From: Aequorivita sp.
GTDB taxonomy: Bacteria; Bacteroidota; Bacteroidia; Flavobacteriales; Flavobacteriaceae
Direction: 5' to 3'
Length of the DNA stretch: 9,132 nucleotides
Assembly (NCBI GenBank): GCA_002733915.1
Contig: NVXN01000006.1
Location: 130,408 to 139,539 of the forward strand
Below, piece by piece: positions 1 to 6,986 of the stretch. Both the position numbers and the translations under genes were made by a program. How positions within the stretch are numbered: position 1 is the first letter of the stretch; each line of letters begins with the position of its first letter. Under the pieces are notes generated by a model. That model ran no database searches and was not told where the DNA came from. It saw only the letters and a program-made list of their open reading frames with translations.

Positions 1-1059
1 CCAGACGCTGTCAACGCCATAGTAAACAACGGACACCGTGTCCTCATTGAAAATGGAGCAGGCAATGAAGCCGGATTTTCAGACAAAGACTATTCGGAAG
101 CCGGAGCACAGCTTACCAACGACACAAAAAAAGTGTTCGGGTGTCCAATGGTTCTCAAAGTAGAGCCCCCTACCCTTGAAGAATTGGATTTAATGAAGCC
201 CAAAACAGTATTAATTTCTGCCCTGCAATTAAAGACAAGACAGAAATCTTACTTTGATGCACTTGCAAAGAAGAAAATAACTGCCTTAGCGTTTGAATTT
301 ATAAAAGATGAGGACCACAGCTATCCCGCCGTTAAAGCATTGAGTGAAATTGCAGGTACCGCATCAGTTCTTATTGCAGCCGAACTTATGGTAAACGCAA
401 AAAAAGGAAATGGTCTTCTTTTCGGGAATATTAGCGGGGTCCCTCCTATTGAAGTTGTAGTTATTGGAGCGGGGACCGTAGGTGAATTTGCTGTACGATC
501 GGCGTTGGGATTGGGCGCAAACGTTAAGGTTTTTGATAGTTCCATCACAAAACTTAGATCAATTCAAACCAATGTTGGTCGGATTTTATATACTTCAACT
601 ATACAGCCAAAAAATTTGATGAAAGCACTTTTGCGATGTGACGTGGCAATTGGTGCAGTTCGTGGTCAAAATCGTGCGCCCATTATTGTTACGGAGGAAA
701 TGGTGCGCAATATGAAAAAAGGCGCTGTGGTGATAGATGTTTGCGTAGATATGGGCGGCTGTTTTGAAACTACTGAAATGACAAGCCATGACAACCCCAC
801 CTACATTAAGCACGAAGTAATACATTATGGGGTCCCGAATATTCCTGCACGTTATCCAAAAACGGCTTCCATTTCCATAAGTAATATATTTACCCCCTAT
901 ATTCTAGAAATTGCAGAAAGCGGTGGATTGGAAAATGCCATCCGCTTTGACAATGGTTTAAAAAATGGTTTGTACTTTTACCGCGGAATATTGACAAACA
1001 AAGCTTGTGCAGATTGGTTCAATATGTCTTACAGCGATATCAACCTCTTAATTTTCTAA
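1..1059 (+). CDS. ald: Alanine dehydrogenase-family protein, 5' end outside the window
   Basis: The frame is open from base 1, so the gene begins upstream; 352 codons are present and about 20 N-terminal residues are missing by comparison with the M. tuberculosis enzyme. The family catalyses NAD-dependent interconversion of alanine and pyruvate plus ammonia in the cytoplasm. Visible are the NAD-binding glycine loop GAGTVG (466-483) and the signatures DMGGCFE (Asp at 748-750) and VPNIPARYPKT. The alignment with M. tuberculosis Ald is colinear at a constant offset of 20: its Asp270 is kept, but its Lys75 is Glu here (163-165) and its His96 is Gln (226-228). The stretch KVEPP also resembles the transhydrogenase alpha subunit PntA, but the gene ends at a single Ald-length domain with no membrane segments. 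Family membership is confident; the enzymatic activity is less so. Confidence 0.9.
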   Translation, partial: PDAVNAIVNNGHRVLIENGAGNEAGFSDKDYSEAGAQLTNDTKKVFGCPMVLKVEPPTLEELDLMKPKTVLISALQLKTRQKSYFDALAKKKITALAFEFIKDEDHSYPAVKALSEIAGTASVLIAAELMVNAKKGNGLLFGNISGVPPIEVVVIGAGTVGEFAVRSALGLGANVKVFDSSITKLRSIQTNVGRILYTSTIQPKNLMKALLRCDVAIGAVRGQNRAPIIVTEEMVRNMKKGAVVIDVCVDMGGCFETTEMTSHDNPTYIKHEVIHYGVPNIPARYPKTASISISNIFTPYILEIAESGGLENAIRFDNGLKNGLYFYRGILTNKACADWFNMSYSDINLLIF

Positions 1060-1079
1060 CGCGATTAGGAAATACATAA

Positions 1080-1493
1080 ATGGGCACGCCCAAAATACCA
1101 AAACAAAACTTAATGAAGTTAGCATACCGATTGGCTTATTTTTCTGGCGGTTTCATAATTGGAATCGCATTTTTATTTTTTATTCTCAGCGGAAAAAAAA
1201 CTTCCTGCGCCTATGGCCCAGAATCCAGAACACTTAAGAATATACGTTTGAAAGAGCGCGCTTTCTCTGAAAGCACTTTAAATGTGCTTCGTGAAAATAA
1301 AATGGATACTTCAGTGGTTTCTTTACTTTTGGAAGATGGCGATGTTCTCTTTTCAGAAAGCAATACCGATCTTGATTCCTGTAGGCAATACGTAATAGAA
1401 GGGGAAATTTCCAAAAAAAATCTCAAAATAACTGTTGAAAATTGTGAAAAGTTAGCCACAGTATTAGAGGCACAGGTGACTTCCAATCACTAA
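1080..1493 (+). CDS. Small membrane-anchored hypothetical protein
   Basis: This 137-residue protein starts 20 bp after the ald stop on the same strand, so it is probably cotranscribed with it. Residues about 17-37 form one hydrophobic membrane segment preceded by lysines and an arginine, which suggests an N-in anchor with the rest outside the cytoplasmic membrane. The remaining 100 residues are mixed charged and look like a small folded domain; Cys43, Cys101 and Cys122 are present. No catalytic motif is visible. I associate the pattern SGKKTSC-YGPESR-LKNIR with a recurring flavobacterial family of small proteins next to ald that may be filed under a DUF (DUF4258 is my uncertain recollection). 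Met12 is an alternative start. The gene ends only 9 bp from the convergent proline dehydrogenase stop. Confidence 0.75.
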   Translation: MGTPKIPKQNLMKLAYRLAYFSGGFIIGIAFLFFILSGKKTSCAYGPESRTLKNIRLKERAFSESTLNVLRENKMDTSVVSLLLEDGDVLFSESNTDLDSCRQYVIEGEISKKNLKITVENCEKLATVLEAQVTSNH

Positions 1494-1502
1494 AAAATTA
1501 AA

Positions 1503-2675
1503 TTACAATTTTCTACGTATTTTTTCTTTTTTAAGAAGGGTAAGCTCTCTACTTGTTTGCCCTGCCACAGAAGTGTTCTCTTCAGCACGACGAATTAAAT
1601 ACGGCATCACGTCTTTTACCGGTCCGAAAGGAATATATTTAGTAACGTTATACCCTTCTGCTCCCAAATTAAAAGTAATGTGGTCACTCATTCCAAAAAG
1701 TTGTCCAAACCAAATGCGGTTGTCACTTTTTGAAATATTTTTCGCCTCCATTAAATCCATTGCTAAATAAGTGCTCAATTCGTTATGGGTACCCACGAAA
1801 AGTTCAATATCATTCAAATTATCCAGGATATACTTTAAAATTTCATTAAAATTAGCGTCAGTAGCCATTTTGCTCTCGCAAATTGGAGATTTATAGCCTT
1901 TCTCGGCAGCACGTTCATTTTCCTTTTCCATATAGGCGCCACGGACAATTTTGAACCCAAGTTTGTAACCTTTGCTTTTGGCCCTACCGTGAAGTTTTTT
2001 CAAATAATCCAAACGGTCCCAACGATAACATTGCAATGTGTTGAAAACTATTGGGCGTTCCTTGTTATATTTTTCCATCATCCGTTCACAAAGCTCATCT
2101 GCGGCATCCTGCATCCATGATTCCTCTCCATCAATCAACAAACTAATATTACAATCGTGCGCTACTTTTGCAACACGGTCATATCGCGCTTCCAATTTTT
2201 CCCACTCAAGTTTCTCCTCTTCGGTCAAAGGCTGCTTTTCGGTAACTTTTTGTAAAATCTTGAAACGTCCAAAACCTGTGGGTTTAAAAACCGAAAAAGG
2301 CATTGCCTTCTTGTTTTTTGCAAATTGCGTGAGCTCTATAACTTTGTTTGCCGTGGCATCAAATTGAGCATCTTCCTCTTTTCCTTCAACAGAATAATCC
2401 AAAACCGAACAAACTCCCACGTCAGACAGCTTATCCACGGTAGACATACAGTCCGTTTCACTTACCCCGCCACAAAAATGGTCAAACACCGTAGATCTTA
2501 TTAGGCCCTCAACCGGAAGGTTTACATTGAGTGCAAATTTTGTAACTGCCGTACCAATTTTCACCAACGGTTCTTTTGAAATCATTTTAAAAAGAAAATA
2601 TGCTCTTTCCAGTTCAGAATCGCTCTTTAATCTAAATGCGGTTTCAGTATTATCGAAAAGGGAATTTGTGGTCAT
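1503..2675 (-). CDS. Proline dehydrogenase (single-domain, FAD-dependent)
   Basis: The 390-residue product oxidises proline to pyrroline-5-carboxylate, passing electrons to FAD and then to the respiratory chain. It is a monofunctional enzyme: no P5C dehydrogenase or DNA-binding domain is attached, unlike E. coli PutA. Motifs in order are LLIDGEE (179-185), FKIVRGAYMEKEN (241-253), GTHNE (295-299), FGQLFGMSDH (323-332) and KYIPFG...PYLIRRAEEN (346-367). The Arg362-Arg363 pair corresponds to the substrate carboxylate-binding arginines of the family. A charged insert lies at about 142-168. The open frame extends 20 codons further upstream, but MTTNSLFDNTETAF matches where flavobacterial homologues begin, and a -7 promoter element lies between the two Met codons. 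It is divergent from aroB and convergent with the small membrane protein gene. Confidence 0.93.
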   Translation of the reverse strand: MTTNSLFDNTETAFRLKSDSELERAYFLFKMISKEPLVKIGTAVTKFALNVNLPVEGLIRSTVFDHFCGGVSETDCMSTVDKLSDVGVCSVLDYSVEGKEEDAQFDATANKVIELTQFAKNKKAMPFSVFKPTGFGRFKILQKVTEKQPLTEEEKLEWEKLEARYDRVAKVAHDCNISLLIDGEESWMQDAADELCERMMEKYNKERPIVFNTLQCYRWDRLDYLKKLHGRAKSKGYKLGFKIVRGAYMEKENERAAEKGYKSPICESKMATDANFNEILKYILDNLNDIELFVGTHNELSTYLAMDLMEAKNISKSDNRIWFGQLFGMSDHITFNLGAEGYNVTKYIPFGPVKDVMPYLIRRAEENTSVAGQTSRELTLLKKEKIRRKL

Positions 2676-2695
2676 AAAATTTATAATAAAGTGTG

Positions 2696-2703
2696 CAAAT
2701 ATA
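2696..2703 (-). promoter_or_regulatory. Candidate -7 promoter element for proline dehydrogenase
   Basis: On the minus strand this reads TATATTTG, an exact match to the Bacteroidota -7 consensus TAnnTTTG, 20 bp before the chosen ATG at 2675. No convincing -33 TTG lies at the usual distance; the nearest is about 29 bp upstream. It sits in the 71-bp divergent gap with aroB. Short motifs of this kind also occur by chance in AT-rich DNA. Confidence 0.4.
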
Positions 2704-2746
2704 ATTAGATTTGGCTTCTGGATATATGAGAACAATCAACTAATTG

Positions 2747-3817
2747 ATGGAAAATACACTAAAAGAAAAAGGATTGGTTTATTATAGCAGCTTAGGCTGG
2801 AAAGTATTGTCAAACTATTTGCACGAACAGAATGATTCTAAAATATTTATATTAACAGACGAAAATACAAAACGGCACTGCTCACCATATTTTCTTGAAA
2901 AGCTAAGCATTGAGTTTAAACCTGAGGTTTTAACAATTTCTGCAGGTGAAGCGTTTAAGAATATTTCCACCTGCTTGAATGTGTGGAACACGCTTTCAGA
3001 AAATGGAGCAGATCGCAATAGCATCATTATAAATCTAGGCGGCGGCGTTGTTACCGATTTGGGCGGATTTGTTGCTGCAACTTTTAAGCGAGGGCTTCGG
3101 TTTATAAATATCCCCACTTCCCTACTGGCAATGGTTGATGCCTCTGTGGGCGGAAAAAACGGCGTAGATCTAGGCTCTATAAAAAACCAAATAGGCGTAA
3201 TTACACTGCCAGAAATGGTCCTCATCGATACTGAATTCCTAAAAACATTGCCAAAAGCACATTTAACTTCTGGTCTCGCCGAAATGCTGAAACACGGGCT
3301 TATCCACAGTAAAAAATATTGGGAGCGAATAAAGAGCGTAAATGTTTTAGATGACGTAGAATTTGAAAAACTAATTCGAGAATCTGTTGATATAAAAAAT
3401 GAAATAGTAACCAAAGACCCTTTGGAGAAAGATCTTCGCAAAACCCTTAATTATGGGCACACATTGGGGCACGCCATTGAATCCTATTTTTTGGAAAGTG
3501 ACCAGAAGCCTGAACTGCTCCACGGTGAAGCAGTGGCGATAGGTATCATTTTAGCAACCCACATTTCTGCGGAAAGATTAGGGTTTCCAAAAAAAACATT
3601 AGAAGATGTTACCAAAACTATCTTAAGCTACTTTCCAAGGCAGAACTTTTCCAAAAGTGATATTGAAGCTGTGATAAAATTCTTGGTTTTTGACAAAAAA
3701 AACAGAAACGGCAAAGTCTTATTTGTTCTTTTGGAAGACATTGGGCAGTACAAAATTGATTGCGAGGTGAGTAATTCGCTCATTTACAGCGCTTTTGATT
3801 ATTATAAAAATTTCTGA
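2747..3817 (+). CDS. aroB: 3-dehydroquinate synthase
   Basis: This enzyme performs the second step of the shikimate pathway, turning DAHP into 3-dehydroquinate with NAD and a divalent metal (Zn or Co). The 356-residue length is normal. Visible motifs are the NAD-binding GGGVVTDLGGF (98-108), PTSLLAMVDASVGGKNGVD (123-141), KNQIG (146-150), GLAEMLKHG (176-184), NYGHTLGHAIE (235-245) and LLHGEAVAIG (257-266). Expected metal ligands are Glu179, His238 and His259, all present; a few extra residues separate the two His motifs compared with the A. nidulans enzyme. ATG at 2747 is preferred over the in-frame TTG just before it. The upstream neighbour is the divergent proline dehydrogenase gene. No other aromatic-pathway genes are here. 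It appears intact and functional. Confidence 0.96.
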   Translation: MENTLKEKGLVYYSSLGWKVLSNYLHEQNDSKIFILTDENTKRHCSPYFLEKLSIEFKPEVLTISAGEAFKNISTCLNVWNTLSENGADRNSIIINLGGGVVTDLGGFVAATFKRGLRFINIPTSLLAMVDASVGGKNGVDLGSIKNQIGVITLPEMVLIDTEFLKTLPKAHLTSGLAEMLKHGLIHSKKYWERIKSVNVLDDVEFEKLIRESVDIKNEIVTKDPLEKDLRKTLNYGHTLGHAIESYFLESDQKPELLHGEAVAIGIILATHISAERLGFPKKTLEDVTKTILSYFPRQNFSKSDIEAVIKFLVFDKKNRNGKVLFVLLEDIGQYKIDCEVSNSLIYSAFDYYKNF

Positions 3818-3894
3818 AAATTTTATTGAAAAAATTTTTATCTCTTCAATTTTTGAATAGTTTTATAACCACAAACCATAAGATTGAATATTAA

Positions 3895-4188
3895 ATGAAG
3901 CGAATTATTGTAGATTATAGAAAGTTAACTCCTGAAATACTTTCACTGTTAGTGGAAAAATATCCGGATGGATATGATGATGACCACGTAATAACTTTTA
4001 AAAATGCTAAAAACGAGACCGTTGAAGCAGTAGAAGTAAAAACGGATGATACCATATATTTAGTTAAAGTAAGCTCACGCCTGGAAACAACCATGGCCAA
4101 TTTTGATGAGGACGATTATGATGATGCTGATTTTAATGAGCCAATAAGTGAAATTCCGGATAAGAAGAAAATGGATGAAGAAGAATAA
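3895..4188 (+). CDS. Small, strongly acidic conserved-looking protein
   Basis: This 97-residue soluble protein has two parts. Residues 1-65 look like a compact alpha/beta domain (MKRIIVDYRKLTPEILSLLV, then alternating strands around residues 31-60). Residues 69-97 form a low-complexity Asp/Glu tail (FDEDDYDDADF...KKKMDEEE), probably disordered. There is no signal peptide, membrane segment or catalytic motif. It resembles small flavobacterial proteins of unknown role; I recall such proteins sometimes carrying an unsupported DNA primase label, and nothing here supports primase function. It has its own 77-bp upstream gap after aroB and is followed immediately by a strong terminator, so it could be a separate unit or the last gene of an aroB transcript. 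Confidence 0.8.
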   Translation: MKRIIVDYRKLTPEILSLLVEKYPDGYDDDHVITFKNAKNETVEAVEVKTDDTIYLVKVSSRLETTMANFDEDDYDDADFNEPISEIPDKKKMDEEE

Positions 4189-4201
4189 TTCTTTCCTGCA
4201 T

Positions 4202-4233
4202 AAAAAAAGAGGCTTTTTAAAGCCTCTTTTTTT
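4202..4233. terminator. Bidirectional rho-independent terminator
   Basis: A near-perfect hairpin has arms AAAGAGGCTT and AAGCCTCTTT flanked by seven A on the left and a run of T on the right. The core pairs G4209-C4226 through T4215-A4220, leaving a loop of about four bases. Because of the flanking A and T runs it works in both directions: it closes the acidic-protein gene (stop at 4188, plus strand) and the PfpI gene (stop at 4255, minus strand). Confidence 0.93.
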
Positions 4234-4254
4234 ATTTCTTAAACTTAACTCGCT

Positions 4255-4809
4255 TTATGCATGTTGAAGTTCGTGTTTTCCTTCCTTAATTTCCTCAATC
4301 AATTTTGAATTGAATGCAGGCAGATCATCGGGGTTTCTACTTGTTACAAAACCCTCATCAACAACAACCTCTTCATCAACCCAGTTTGCACCAGCATTGA
4401 TTAAATCATCTTTAATGGAGCTAAAGGATGTCATTTTTCTACCTTCCACTACACCAGCTGAGATTAAAGTTTGTGGGCCGTGGCATATTGCAGCGACCGG
4501 TTTCTTTTGTTCAAAGAAATATTTTACAAATTTCAATGCATCATCATTTCTTCGAAGTTTATCTGGGTTTATTACACCGCCCGGAAGAACCAAAGCGTTA
4601 TAATCAGATGCGGTTGCGTTTGCAATGGTTTTGTCAACGGTATATTCATTACTCCAGTTTCCGTCTGCCCAACCTTTTATCTTTCCTTCTTTTTCACTAA
4701 TTATCTCTACGGTAAAACCTTCTTTTTCCATCGCCTCTTTAGGTGATTTCAATTCAGATTCTTCAAATCCGTCAGTAGCTAAAATTGCAATTCTCTTATT
4801 CATGTTCAT
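4255..4809 (-). CDS. PfpI/DJ-1 family protein (class I glutamine amidotransferase-like fold)
   Basis: This 184-residue cytoplasmic protein belongs to the DJ-1/PfpI superfamily, whose members include stress-linked proteases, deglycases or glyoxalases and chaperones. The signature nucleophile elbow AICHGP places Cys109 with His110, and the N-terminal DGFEESEL supplies the usual acidic partner (Glu16 by alignment with P. horikoshii PH1704). Further conserved stretches are LVLPGG (73-78), GRKMTSFSSIKDDL (123-136) and TSRNPDDLPAF (156-166). Length and motifs match the YhbO/PfpI branch. The open frame continues 20 codons upstream but that part is not family-like; ATG at 4809 or 4803 is more likely, and AAAGAAAAG precedes them as a weak purine-rich site. 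It is the last gene of the minus-strand series, 108 bp after the YihY-like gene. The exact activity cannot be told from sequence. Confidence 0.92.
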   Translation of the reverse strand: MNMNKRIAILATDGFEESELKSPKEAMEKEGFTVEIISEKEGKIKGWADGNWSNEYTVDKTIANATASDYNALVLPGGVINPDKLRRNDDALKFVKYFFEQKKPVAAICHGPQTLISAGVVEGRKMTSFSSIKDDLINAGANWVDEEVVVDEGFVTSRNPDDLPAFNSKLIEEIKEGKHELQHA

Positions 4810-4917
4810 GTTTCTTTTCTTTTTGGTTAAACAATTAATTCTACGTGAAGATACTAAGCAGGGTCTCACCTATCAATTTTCTGATATTAATCTTTTACTA
4901 ATCTTTGTTAAGAAGTG

Positions 4918-5874
4918 CTAAGACGAATTGTTATTTTCCAAGGTCTCGGCCTTTTTTTTATCCTCCTCTACTTTTCTCTTGTATTCGCGAAGTTCCTGCA
5001 TTTCAAGTTCGTAAGATAATGTTGCGTTGCTCGTGGGCTCAATTGTAATATTTCGTAGGAGCGCCCAATTAACAGTAAATTCGGCCCCAAAAAAAAGAAT
5101 TAGACAAGTATAATATACCCATAGAAGAATCAGTACCAAGCTTCCCGCTGCGCCATAAACCGAGGCGGGATCGGATGCAGAAAAATAAAACCCGATTAAA
5201 TATTTACCTGCTAAAAACAATAAGGCCGTCATAAAAGCACCAATAAGGTTGGTACGCCATTTTATTTTTACATCTGGCAGTAAGGTGAAAATTGTGGCAA
5301 ATAACGCCGTAATTATTATTTGTGAAAATATAAAATTTACAATTTGAATTATTTGTGAGGAAAGGTCTGTATAATAATTTCCAATTAAATCGCTTAAAGC
5401 ATTTATTGCAGTACTTATTACCAATGATATTAACATCAACAAACCAATTGCGAGGACCATTCCGAAGGAAATCAACCTGCGCTTTAAAGTATCTAGTAGG
5501 GTATTCTTTTTTGCTCGAACGCTCCAAATATCATTTAATGCTTTCTGAAGCTGAAAAAAAACACCTGTCGCTCCAAAAATGAGCATTCCTATCCCAAAAA
5601 TTATAAAGAGTACTGAGTTGTCAGAAAGTGCGGAGTTAACAATCATTGTTTGAATCAATTGTGCACTTTCTTGACCTATTAATCCAGCAATCTCCTTTGT
5701 TATCCTGCCTTCCACCGCTTCCCTTCCAAAAAATACACCAGCAAAATAAACAGTTATTATTAATAGAGATGGCAATGAAAACAAGGCGTAGTAAGCAATA
5801 ACTGCACTCTTTGCCCAAGGATCATTTTTGTCCCAACTAAGATAAGTGTCTTTTAACAGCTTAAAAACCTTCAT
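4918..5874 (-). CDS. YihY/BrkB family inner-membrane protein
   Basis: This 318-residue integral membrane protein has about six hydrophobic segments, near residues 24-48, 87-109, 134-157, 177-200, 209-231 and 241-268. The family pattern SVYGAAGSLVLILLWVYY...FGAEFT (238-266) and AYYALFSLPSLL (28-38) near the N-terminus identify the YihY/BrkB group. That group was once named ribonuclease BN in error; its function is not settled, and transport or envelope roles have been suggested. The C-terminal 45 residues are highly charged (ELEMQELREYKRKVEEDKKK), probably a short cytoplasmic coiled coil. The ATG directly follows the stop codon of the DinB-like gene with no spacer, so the two are almost surely cotranscribed and translationally coupled. 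Confidence 0.92.
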   Translation of the reverse strand: MKVFKLLKDTYLSWDKNDPWAKSAVIAYYALFSLPSLLIITVYFAGVFFGREAVEGRITKEIAGLIGQESAQLIQTMIVNSALSDNSVLFIIFGIGMLIFGATGVFFQLQKALNDIWSVRAKKNTLLDTLKRRLISFGMVLAIGLLMLISLVISTAINALSDLIGNYYTDLSSQIIQIVNFIFSQIIITALFATIFTLLPDVKIKWRTNLIGAFMTALLFLAGKYLIGFYFSASDPASVYGAAGSLVLILLWVYYTCLILFFGAEFTVNWALLRNITIEPTSNATLSYELEMQELREYKRKVEEDKKKAETLENNNSS

Positions 5875-6390
5875 TTAGAGATAGCGTTCTTTAATAATGA
5901 TTTGATGGTGAATTTCGTGACCACAAATGATAAATCCCGCAGCTGCAACAGACATAATGCTGTTATTTGCCGTTCCAATAAGTTTTAATCGCTCTTTGTC
6001 AAAGCTTCTGAAAAGGCAGATGTTAGCGTTACGCACCGCAGCATATTCCTGTAAAAGATCATCGATGCTTCTTGTATTGGCAACTGTATTTTGGGCAAAT
6101 TCATTTTCATCAAAGCCTTTCAAATTCGCATTATTGGCTCTTGAAAAGTAGAGCGCTCTATATGCAAAAACTCTTTCCGTATCTATAATATGCTGTAAAA
6201 TATCTTTTGGTGTCCATTTATTCTCTGCATAGCGATAATGTAGCTTTGATGGTGGTAAACTGGCAAAAAAGGCTTGAGTATTTTCCAGTCCCCTTTCCAA
6301 AGCATCAAGCAAAGGCAAATTATTTACAAGGTCTACATAGCCCTGATAATATGAATTGTATTCTGAAGCATCAATTTCACTCCCTCTCAT
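5875..6390 (-). CDS. DinB-like (DinB/YfiT superfamily) putative metal-dependent protein
   Basis: This 171-residue protein is predicted to be a four-helix bundle of the DinB/YfiT superfamily. The typical three-histidine metal site is visible as His67 in ILQHIIDTERV and His158 and His162 in GHEIHHQIIIKERYL at the C-terminus. WTPKDILQH (59-67) is the usual entrance to the second helix. Members include thiol-dependent transferases (bacillithiol, mycothiol), but many, like this one, have no known substrate. No signal peptide is seen. It is the first gene after the terminator behind the Lrp gene and its stop abuts the ATG of the YihY-like gene. The ATG at 6390 is the only good start; there is no Shine-Dalgarno sequence. 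Confidence 0.9.
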   Translation of the reverse strand: MRGSEIDASEYNSYYQGYVDLVNNLPLLDALERGLENTQAFFASLPPSKLHYRYAENKWTPKDILQHIIDTERVFAYRALYFSRANNANLKGFDENEFAQNTVANTRSIDDLLQEYAAVRNANICLFRSFDKERLKLIGTANNSIMSVAAAGFIICGHEIHHQIIIKERYL

Positions 6391-6400
6391 AGTTTTATTT

Positions 6401-6433
6401 TAAAGATAAAAAAAACCTTTGCCAGTTGACAAA
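6401..6433 (-). promoter_or_regulatory. Candidate promoter for the DinB-like/YihY-like pair, overlapping a terminator
   Basis: On the minus strand TTTG (6433-6430) is followed after 21 bp by TATCTTTA (6408-6401), one mismatch from TAnnTTTG. The start codon at 6390 is 10 bp further, giving a very short leader. The -33 element would lie within the first arm of the upstream terminator hairpin and the spacer would cover the rest. A promoter is expected here because the terminator should cut off readthrough from the Lrp gene. Confidence 0.35.
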
Positions 6434-6440
6434 GGTTTTT
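6411..6440 (-). terminator. Rho-independent terminator behind the Lrp/AsnC gene
   Basis: The inverted repeat AAAAACCTTTG / CAAAGGTTTTT encloses an 8-base loop, with A- and T-runs continuing the arms. It lies about 20 bp beyond the Lrp stop codon (6461) and before the DinB-like ATG (6390). The plus-strand T run also makes it potentially bidirectional, but no plus-strand gene ends here. Confidence 0.85.
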
Positions 6441-6460
6441 TAATAAATTAAATTTTGAAA

Positions 6461-6940
6461 TTATATTTCATTAAAAATGGAATGGAGCAATCTTTTTTTG
6501 TCGTTAATACTTTCTTCCATAGAAATCATGGTTTCTGTCCGGCTTACCCCTTCTATGTCATCAATTTGATAAATTACATCCTTAGCGTGTGCAGTGTCAC
6601 GGGCTCTAATCTTACAAAAGATATTGAATTTGCCTGTAGTTACGTGAGCTACCGTTACAAATGGAATTTCACTAATGCGCTCTAAAACAAATTGTGTTTG
6701 GGACGTTTTGAAAATAAAAACTCCTACATAAGCAATAAAAGAATAACCCAGTTTTTTGTAATCTACCTGGAGGGATGATCCGGTAATAATACCTGCTTCT
6801 TCCATTTTTTTCACCCTAACATGTACGGTACCAGCAGAAATTTCCAATTTCTTTGCTATATCGGTAAAGGGGATTCTTGTATTATCAATTAAAAGATCAA
6901 GAATTTTGTGATCTACATCGTCTAATTTAAACTTTGGCAT
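6461..6940 (-). CDS. Lrp/AsnC family transcriptional regulator
   Basis: This 159-residue DNA-binding protein has the standard two-domain layout. Residues 7-60 form the AsnC-type winged HTH (LDDVDHKILDLLIDNTR, then IAKKLEISAGTVHVRVKKMEEAGII, recognition helix about 36-47). Residues 67-141 form the RAM ligand-binding and oligomerisation domain, ending with the typical EGVSRTETMISM pattern. Family members are dimers to octamers that sense amino acids such as leucine, asparagine or lysine and act locally or globally. The effector here cannot be read from sequence. It lies 33 bp downstream of the M14 peptidase gene on the same strand and has its own candidate promoter in that gap, so it may be read both from that promoter and by readthrough. 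A strong terminator follows. Confidence 0.95.
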   Translation of the reverse strand: MPKFKLDDVDHKILDLLIDNTRIPFTDIAKKLEISAGTVHVRVKKMEEAGIITGSSLQVDYKKLGYSFIAYVGVFIFKTSQTQFVLERISEIPFVTVAHVTTGKFNIFCKIRARDTAHAKDVIYQIDDIEGVSRTETMISMEESINDKKRLLHSIFNEI

Positions 6941-6958
6941 ATATATTTATTTTTTTTG

Positions 6959-6986
6959 CAAAACTATGAAGTTTTAAGCTATCAAA
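6959..6986 (-). promoter_or_regulatory. Candidate promoter for the Lrp/AsnC gene
   Basis: On the minus strand TAGTTTTG (6966-6959) matches TAnnTTTG exactly, and TTTG (6986-6983), inside the last codons of the peptidase gene, could be the -33 element with a slightly short 16-bp spacer. The ATG at 6940 would follow a leader of roughly a dozen bases. Confidence 0.45.

Noticed and set aside
1..1059. NAD(P) transhydrogenase alpha subunit (PntA) instead of Ald
   Set aside because: KVEPP is PntA-like, but DMGGCFE, the overall length and the gap-free alignment to alanine dehydrogenase fit Ald better, and no PntB or membrane segment follows.
2676..2735. A 20-codon N-terminal extension of proline dehydrogenase (ATG at 2735)
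   Set aside because: The added residues are hydrophobic but unlike the family N-terminus, the exact -7 element lies inside them, and homologues begin at the MTTNSLF-like start.
3818..3894. Promoter for the acidic small protein gene (TAGTTTTA, 3858-3865)
   Set aside because: One mismatch to the -7 consensus and no -33 element at a suitable distance; too weak in such AT-rich DNA to list.
4810..4869. Extended start of the PfpI/DJ-1 gene
   Set aside because: The extra 20 residues (MRPCLVSSRRINCLTKKKRN) are not family-like and would encroach on the promoter region; the first strand NKRIAILATDGFE begins right after ATG 4809/4803.
4310..4921. Several plus-strand open frames opposite the PfpI/DJ-1 gene
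   Set aside because: They are antisense shadows of a clear conserved gene and have no family features.
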